DNA of 23,311 bases from Stramenopiles sp. TOSAG23-2 (Eukaryota; Sar), in contig LT649490.1 in the NCBI GenBank assembly GCA_900128395.1, positions 1 to 23,311 of the forward strand, written 5' to 3'. The notes under the pieces are model-generated. The model did no database searches, was not told the DNA's origin, and was given only the letters and a program-made list of their open reading frames with translations. A program made the position numbers and the translations under genes. Of the stretch, positions 17,583-23,311 are shown piece by piece. Each line of letters opens with the position of its first letter. The stretch's first letter is position 1.

Positions 17583-17709
17583 GTACAATATAATACCTTA
17601 ACCTGGTAACTGGTGATGCGAGTTTTTTTTTTGTGAGATTTTTTCTTCTTGCTGGATCTGTACAATATAATACCTTAACCTGGTAACTGGTGATGCGAGT
17701 TTTTTTTTT
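17581..17709. repeat. Two-copy duplication, period 77 bp
   Basis: CTGTACAATATAATACCTTA begins at 17581 and 17658. The first ~52 bp, through GGTGATGCGAG and a T-run, are identical. Noncoding, upstream of the beta-helix gene. Confidence 0.9.
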
Positions 17710-17888
17710 GGCTGCTGGCTTGCCTTAGCTTGCATGCAACTCTTTATCTTCTTCTAGAATTTTTAGAATTTTTAATAATAAGAATATTTGAATTTTTTTA
17801 ATCACACACACTCTATAGCTGGCTTGCAAAAAGTTCTCAGTCCCCCTTTTTTTTTTTCATTTTTCTACTACGTTACATCTTTGTTATC

Positions 17889-18371
17889 TGTATTTTATTG
17901 TATTGACGTTGAGTTTATTATTCTAGTTTTTGTTTTGTTATATTATCATTTAATTTTATATATTATCAACTTCAAGTTTAGTAAAACATGTTGAAAAAAA
18001 TGAAAAAAAATAAGCCATTGTTGGTTGAAATATTATTGACATTATCAGCTGCTTTTCTATATTATGGTGTAGAAAGTGCAAAAATGATACGTACAGTTGC
18101 AGCAAATGGACAAGGTATTGATATGCGTGATGTATTTTATTGTATTGACGTTGAGTTTATTATTCTAGTTTTTGTTTTGTTATATTATAATTTAATTTTA
18201 TATATTATCAACTTCAAGTTTAGTAAAACATGTTGAAAAAAATGAAAAAAAATAAGCCATTGTTGGTTGAAATATTATTGACATTATCAGCTGCTTTTCT
18301 ATATTATGGTGTAGAAAGTGCAAAAATGATACGTACAGTTGCAGCAAATGGACAAGGTATTGATATGCGTG
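17889..18371 (+). repeat. 242-bp tandem duplication of leader and signal sequence of the beta-helix gene
   Basis: The segment from TGTATTTTATTGTATTGACG (17889) to GATATGCGTG recurs starting at 18131. I see one difference (ATTATCATTT against ATTATAATTT). Each copy has the leader and the ATG with signal sequence (17988 and 18230). The unit contains CAAGGTATTG, giving AG|GT at 18114/18115 and 18356/18357. Confidence 0.9.
17988..18236 (+). pseudogene. Truncated duplicate 5' end of the beta-helix gene
   Basis: An 82-codon frame whose first ~47 residues equal those of the full gene (MLKKMKKNKPLLVE, hydrophobic ILLTLSAAFLYYGV, then AANGQGIDMR). At the duplication junction it runs into translated leader sequence and stops at TGA inside the next ATGTTGA. 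If unspliced it makes a signal-sequence peptide with a hydrophobic tail. If the AG|GT sites are used it could instead be the first exon of the full protein, with the extra copy removed as a 242-nt intron. It has no independent function I can support. Confidence 0.6.
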
Positions 18372-21300
18372 GATGTGGTGTTGAAGGAAATATTTACTGT
18401 AATACTACACAATTTGCTATATTTGAATCAAATGATGGTGATGAAATTGTATTATTAAAAGGTATTCATACGTGTGATACTAATATTACAACCGTAGTAT
18501 ATGGCGATAGTAATGGTGGTATAAGATTTGTACAACGTGATGGAAACACTGCTATTAGTGGAATATATATACATGGTGCTAACAATACTAGAAATGATAA
18601 TGTTATATATGATTGTAAACATACAAAACGCGCATTTGCATTTATGAGTGAAAATGAAGGTTTAAATACTGCATTGAGTAATTTTAGTATTTCTAATGGG
18701 AGTGCTCATCGGGGAGGTGGTGTATATATTCAATCACAAGCTCAACCTATATTTAATCATGTCATTTGGATTCGTAATGTAGCACAAGGTGGTGGTGGTG
18801 GTGTTTTTATCGTAAATTCTAATACCAATCCAACATTTAATAATTGTACATTTCAAGAAAATAAAGCACAATATAGTAAATATGGTGGAGGTGGTGTATA
18901 TATTGAATTCGATGCTCAACCTATATTTAATCATGTCATTTGGATTCGTAATGTAGCACAAGGTTATGGTGGTGGTGTTTTTATCACAGATCCTAATACC
19001 AAACCAACATTTAATAATTGTACATTTCAAGAAAATAAAGCACAATATAGTAAATATGGTGGAGGTGGTGTATATATTGAATTCGATGCTCAACCTATAT
19101 TTAATCATGTCATTTGGATTCGTAATGTAGCACAAGGTCGTGGTGGTGGTGTTTTTATCTCAAGTTCTAATACCAAACCAACATTTAATAATTGTACTAT
19201 CGCAAGTTCTAATACCAAACCAACATTTAATAATTGTACATTTCAAGAAAATGAAGCACAATATAGTAAATATGGTGGAGGTGGTGGTGTATATATTGAA
19301 TTCGATGCTCAACCTATATTTAATCATGTCATTTGGATTCGTAATGTAGCACAAGGTTATGGTGGTGGTGTTTTTATCTCAAGTTCTAATACCAAACCAA
19401 CATTTAATAATTGTACATCTCAAGAAAATGAAGCACAATATAGTAAATATGGTGGAGGTGGAGTATATATTGAATTCGATGCTCAACCTATATTTAATCA
19501 TGTCATTTGGATTCGTAATGTAGCACAAGGTTATGGTGGTGGTGTTTATATCAGAGATTCTAATACCAAACCAACATTTAATAATTGTACATTTCAAGAA
19601 AATGAAGCACCAAATAGTAATTATGGTGGAGGTGGTGTATATATTCAATCACAAGCTCAACCTATATTTAATCATGTCATTTGGATTCGTAATGTAGCAC
19701 AAGGTGGTGGTGGTGGTGTTTTTATCATAAGTTCTAATACCAAACCAACATTTAATAATTGTACATTTCAAGAAAATAAAGCACAATATAGTAAATATGG
19801 TGGAGGTGGAGTATATATTGAATTCGATGCTCAACCTATATTTAATCATGTCATTTGGATTCGTAATGTAGCACAAGGTGGTGGTGGTGGTGTTTTTATC
19901 ATAAGTTCTAATACCAAACCAACATTTAATAATTGTACATTTCAAGAAAATAAAGCATTAAATAGTAATTATGGTGGAGGTGGTGTATATATTAAATACC
20001 AAGCTCAACCTATATTTAATCATGTTATTTGGATTCGTAATGTAGCACAAGGTCGTGGTGGTGGTGTTTTTGTCACAAGTTTTAATACCAAACCAACATT
20101 TAATAATTGTACATTTCAAGAAAATGAAGCATCAAATAGTAATTATGGTGGAGGTGGTGTATATATTGAATTACAAGCTCAACCTATATTTAATCATGTC
20201 ATTTGGATTCGTAATGTAGCACAAGGTCGTGGTGGGGGTGTTTTTGTCACAAGTTTTAATACCAAACCAACATTTAATAATTGTACATCTCAAGAAAATG
20301 AAGCACAATATAGTAAATATGGTGGAGGTGGAGTATATATTGAATTCGATGCTCAACCTATATTTAATCATGTCATTTGGATTCGTAATGTAGCACAAGG
20401 TCGTGGTGGTGGTGTTTTTATCATAAATTTTAATACCAAACCAACATTTAATTATTGTACATTTCAAGAAAATGAAGCACCAAATAGTAATTATGGTGGA
20501 GGTGGTGTATATATTCAATCACAAGCTCAACCTATATTTAATCATGTCATTTGGATTCGTAATGTAGCGGAAGGCCGTGGTGGTGGTGTTTTTATCATAA
20601 ATTTTAATACCAAACCAACATTTAATAATTGTACATCTCAAGAAAATGAAGCACAATATAGTAAATATGGTGGAGGTGGAGTATATATTGAATTCGATGC
20701 TCAACCTATATTTAATCATGTCATTTGGATTCGTAATGTAGCACAAGTTGTTGGTGGTGGTGTTCTTATCACAGATTCGAATACCAAACCAACATTTAAT
20801 AATTGTACATTTCAAGAAAATGAAGCACAATATAGTAAATATGGTGGAGGTGGAGTATATATTGAATTCGATGCTCAACCTATATTTAATCATGTCATTT
20901 GGATTCGTAATGTAGCACAAGGCCGTGGTGGTGGTGTTTTTATCATAAATTTTAATACCAAACCAACATTTAATAATTGTACATCTCAAGAAAATGAAGC
21001 ACAATATAGTAAATATGGTGGAGGTGGAGTATATATTGAATTCGATGCTCAACCTATATTTAATCATGTCATTTGGATTCGTAATGTAGCACAAGGCGGT
21101 GGTGGTGGTGTTTTTATCATAAGTTCTAATACCAAACCAACATTTAATAATTGTACATTTCAAGAAAATGAAGCATCAAATAGTGATTATGGTGGAGGTG
21201 GTGTATATATTCAATCACAAGCTCAACCTATATTTAATCATGTCATTTGGATTCGTAATGTAGCACAAGGTGCTGGTGGTGGTGTTTATATCACAAGTCC

Positions 21301-21817
21301 TATTACCAAACCAACATTTAATTATTGTACATTTCAAAACAATACTGCTATCAAAGGTGGTGGCGCGATACGACTTCCATTTTATCCTGACTCACCACCC
21401 AGCACCGGTGAATGCGGAACATCACTCAACTTTACAAGTAAAACAATATTTTCCAATAACAAGGCAAATTACAACGCTGGTAATTCAATTTATATTGATA
21501 TCATACAACCACCATCTGTTCAAACACCTATGAAAGTTTACTTTGCACCAACATGTTTTCATAATAAATTTATCAGCACCGGTGAATGCGGAACATCACT
21601 CAACTTTACAAGTAAAACAATATTTTCCAATAACAAGGCAAATTACATCGCTGGCAATTCAATTTATATTGATATCATACAACCACCATCTGTTCAAACA
21701 CCTATGAAAGTTTACTTTGCACCAACATGTTTTCATAATAAAATGGTGGAGGTGGTATATATATTGAATCACAAGCTCAACCTATATTTAATCATGTCAT
21801 TTGGATTCGTAATGTAG
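18230..21817 (+). CDS. Secreted Pmp/POMP-like right-handed beta-helix repeat protein
   Basis: 1195 codons. An N-terminal signal sequence (MLKKMKKNKPLL plus hydrophobic stretch) is followed by a ~115-residue non-repeated part (YCNTTQFAIFESNDGDEIVLLKG, IYIHGANNTRND) typical of the start of parallel beta-helices. Then 15 units of about 58 residues: GGGVYI, AQPIFNHVIWIRNVAQG, GGGVFI, TKPTFNNCTFQENEA. GGGVY/F followed by F.N.T/A matches the polymorphic outer-membrane protein (POMP/Chlamydia PMP) repeat, and each unit probably makes two helix coils. Each unit has one Cys, within an NCT glycosylation-like sequon. The family is used for surface exposure and adhesion. The end of this frame (after FHNKMVEVV) is out of register: the real C-terminus continues in another frame from 21742. 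Confidence 0.8.
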   Translation: MLKKMKKNKPLLVEILLTLSAAFLYYGVESAKMIRTVAANGQGIDMRGCGVEGNIYCNTTQFAIFESNDGDEIVLLKGIHTCDTNITTVVYGDSNGGIRFVQRDGNTAISGIYIHGANNTRNDNVIYDCKHTKRAFAFMSENEGLNTALSNFSISNGSAHRGGGVYIQSQAQPIFNHVIWIRNVAQGGGGGVFIVNSNTNPTFNNCTFQENKAQYSKYGGGGVYIEFDAQPIFNHVIWIRNVAQGYGGGVFITDPNTKPTFNNCTFQENKAQYSKYGGGGVYIEFDAQPIFNHVIWIRNVAQGRGGGVFISSSNTKPTFNNCTIASSNTKPTFNNCTFQENEAQYSKYGGGGGVYIEFDAQPIFNHVIWIRNVAQGYGGGVFISSSNTKPTFNNCTSQENEAQYSKYGGGGVYIEFDAQPIFNHVIWIRNVAQGYGGGVYIRDSNTKPTFNNCTFQENEAPNSNYGGGGVYIQSQAQPIFNHVIWIRNVAQGGGGGVFIISSNTKPTFNNCTFQENKAQYSKYGGGGVYIEFDAQPIFNHVIWIRNVAQGGGGGVFIISSNTKPTFNNCTFQENKALNSNYGGGGVYIKYQAQPIFNHVIWIRNVAQGRGGGVFVTSFNTKPTFNNCTFQENEASNSNYGGGGVYIELQAQPIFNHVIWIRNVAQGRGGGVFVTSFNTKPTFNNCTSQENEAQYSKYGGGGVYIEFDAQPIFNHVIWIRNVAQGRGGGVFIINFNTKPTFNYCTFQENEAPNSNYGGGGVYIQSQAQPIFNHVIWIRNVAEGRGGGVFIINFNTKPTFNNCTSQENEAQYSKYGGGGVYIEFDAQPIFNHVIWIRNVAQVVGGGVLITDSNTKPTFNNCTFQENEAQYSKYGGGGVYIEFDAQPIFNHVIWIRNVAQGRGGGVFIINFNTKPTFNNCTSQENEAQYSKYGGGGVYIEFDAQPIFNHVIWIRNVAQGGGGGVFIISSNTKPTFNNCTFQENEASNSDYGGGGVYIQSQAQPIFNHVIWIRNVAQGAGGGVYITSPITKPTFNYCTFQNNTAIKGGGAIRLPFYPDSPPSTGECGTSLNFTSKTIFSNNKANYNAGNSIYIDIIQPPSVQTPMKVYFAPTCFHNKFISTGECGTSLNFTSKTIFSNNKANYIAGNSIYIDIIQPPSVQTPMKVYFAPTCFHNKMVEVVYILNHKLNLYLIMSFGFVM
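18713..21363 (+). repeat. 174-bp tandem repeat array, 15 units
   Basis: The 174-bp unit (58 codons) is recognisable by TCATGTCATTTGGATTCGTA and ATTTAATAATTGTACAT. Long tracts are identical between units, with variation concentrated at a few positions: EFD/QSQ/KYQ/ELQ after VYI, the residue after VAQ, and QYSKY/PNSNY/SNSNY at the unit end. Unit 3 carries an internal 42-bp duplication (SSNTKPTFNNCTIA) and unit 4 an extra Gly codon. All length changes inside the array keep the frame. Confidence 0.95.
21401..21748 (+). repeat. 174-bp duplication of the post-array segment, followed by a frame-breaking junction
   Basis: AGCACCGGTGAATGCGGAAC at 21401 recurs at 21575. The copies differ at two sites (ACAACGC/ACATCGC, GGTAAT/GGCAAT). 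A third, more diverged copy begins at 21956 in the continuing frame. The second copy ends abruptly at CATAATAAA and joins directly to another GGTGGAGGTGG array unit, shifting frame there. Confidence 0.9.
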
Positions 21818-23311
21818 CACAAGGTCGTGGTGGTGGTGTTTTTATCTCAAGTTCTAATACCAAACCAACATTTAATAATTGTACATTTCAAAACAATACT
21901 GCTGTCAAAGGTGGTGGCGCGATACGACTTCCATTTTATCCTGGCCAACCATTCAGCACCGGTGAATGTGGTACACAAATCACCTTTACAAGCAAAACAA
22001 TATTTGCCAATAACAAGGCAAATTACAACGCTGGTAATTCAATTTATATTGATATCATACAACCACCATCTGTTCAAACACCTATGAAAGTTTACTTTGC
22101 ACCAACATGTTTTCATAATAAATTTATTACATATATAAATCAAAACGATAACAGGAAGCAACACGCAAATATCAATTACAACATTGCTACATCTCCATAT
22201 AAACTTACCATCAGTAAACCAGGCACATTAATACCAACTTCCATATCGCCAGGAATACAATTAAAAGGTAGTTTACAAGTACAAGATGTATTTGGTAGAA
22301 GTTGTACTGAAATTCAAGATAATGATTACACCGCATCAGTGCGTTTGCAAAACGACAAACAAATTAAGTTTCAAGGTTCGACGGTATTTCTAATTCGTAA
22401 ATCTGGTATAGTAAATATTTCATATTTAAATGAATTAAAAATTAGGAGCGCACCATCCAACTTAATAGGTAAACAAATATCATTACAATTTACTCAAGAA
22501 AAATTACAATCTGTAAATACAACAATAACACTTCGTCAATGCAGAAAAGGATTTCAATCCTCAACAATTAATGATGGAGTATTAACATGTAACCCATGTC
22601 CAGCACAACAATATAATGTTATTTCTGGTGGAATATGTCACGATTGCCCAACAATTGGTGCAATTTGTATGGGACAGGATGATGTCTATGTACAGCCAGG
22701 ATATTACGGACATGTTGGACATATTAATACACATTATGGTGAAATATCAGTATTTGAATGTAGTAGTGGTCTATGTTGTCCATATTTTAATGGTTCTTCC
22801 CTTGAACCGTATGATATAAATGGAATAGGGTGTCGTGTTGGTAGTGGAAAAGATTGTACAACAAATCGTGATCCATTAATCCCTTTATGCGGTTCTTGCA
22901 TCTCCGGCTATAGTGAAGTTTTAGGCAGTTCTATATGTCGTAAATGTACCTACATAAATTGGTTTTGGTTTATCATTCCTTTTCCAATTGGTATGATATC
23001 CATTATATATTTATTACGTAAAACCTATCTTGCAGCAACAAAAAATATTTTATTCACATTAATATTTAAGAATTTAATGTTTTTTTACCAAGTTGTTGGT
23101 TTAGTATTAAGTCCATCGCAATTAGTAAAACGTGTTAGTGGCCCTTTATTGATGCTTTTCAGTTTTAATGTTGCAACAAATGAAGCAGATCATTCAGATA
23201 GTAATAGTAATGATAAAAAAATAACGACTGAAAATCCATTCAGTTGTTTAATACCAAATTTAACACCAATTGGTAAATTAGCATTTAATATATATCCAAT
23301 GGGTATATTAA
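21742..23311 (+). CDS. C-terminal part of the beta-helix protein: last repeat, Cys-rich region, TM segments (partial)
   Basis: An open frame with no ATG start, in a different frame from the 1195-codon part. It opens after a TAA at 21739-21741 and runs to the window end. It begins with one more GGGIYI array unit, then a third copy of the STGECG...FHNKF segment. A beta-rich spacer follows (PGIQLKGSLQVQDVFG), then a Cys-rich stretch (TCNPCPAQQYN, CHDCPTIGAIC, QPGYYGHVG, CSSGLCCPYF, CGSCISGYSEV, CRKCTY) resembling GCC/ephrin-receptor-like extracellular modules. Hydrophobic segments NWFWFIIPFPIGMISIIYLL (from about 22960) and LFTLIFKNLMFFYQVVGLVL suggest at least two membrane passes. This is the natural C-terminus of the gene at 18230, interrupted by the duplication junction near 21741. 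A membrane-anchored surface protein is likely. Confidence 0.75.

Larger units (their letters stand above)
17233..17888. other. Divergent spacer between the nuclear protein and the beta-helix gene
   Basis: Should contain promoters for both flanking genes. It includes an AGATCT-rich near-palindrome (17535-17582), a 77-bp two-copy duplication (17581/17658), and T-runs. No gene seen. Confidence 0.5.

Noticed and set aside
18734-21163. Long minus-strand open frames opposite the beta-helix array
   Set aside because: They repeat with the 174-bp unit and have no start, signal or domain; the plus frame gives recognisable POMP repeats.

Overview
The window is nuclear DNA from an AT-rich single-celled eukaryote that makes, or once made, flagella. 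It has a GT-AG intron with a GTAAGT donor, a spliceosomal LSm7 gene, a SHIPPO/STPGR flagellar-type protein, mitochondrial-type PPR genes and a large repetitive surface protein. Homopolymer-rich proteins (Asn, Asp, Ser) and AT-rich spacers full of microsatellites fit a protist. I cannot place the lineage. TAA, TGA and probably TAG all act as stops here, so nothing requires a variant code.

Layout: 1-2130 (minus) is a P-type PPR gene followed, in the same 105-bp register, by further PPR repeats cut off by in-frame TAA codons; the array leaves the window on the left. 2131-4598 holds diverged two-copy repeats and a secreted-protein gene (3471-4415) broken by local tandem duplications, with an extra copy of its 5' end upstream. 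4599-4856 is a small SH3/KOW-like exon without an ATG. 5284-7012 (minus) is a second PPR gene, apparently a chimera of two PPR paralogues and split by a 106-bp tandem duplication. 7537-8712 is a multi-pass membrane protein of unknown family. 8713-12893 has no convincing gene and is largely a string of two-copy tandem duplications.

On the right, 12894-13996 is the two-exon STPGR protein, 14378-14671 (minus) is LSm7, 15491-16448 is an acidic/lysine-rich protein whose frame changes by +1 at an AUA-UGA-U site, and 16720-17232 (minus) is a small low-complexity, probably nuclear protein with a SUMO-interaction-like motif. 17988-23311 is a secreted or membrane-anchored beta-helix protein with 15 tandem 58-residue GGGVY/F units (a 16th after a frame break), a Cys-rich stretch and C-terminal membrane segments. 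It runs off the right edge.

The genes do not form an operon or pathway. What unites the window is about fourteen two-copy direct tandem duplications with periods of about 65-360 bp, ranging from identical to clearly diverged, in spacers and genes alike. Several have lengths not divisible by three and break otherwise good reading frames. Two genic ones carry AGGT, so the extra copy has the boundaries of a GT-AG intron. Whether these are assembly errors, a very active tandem-duplication process, or a source of new introns is the main question.
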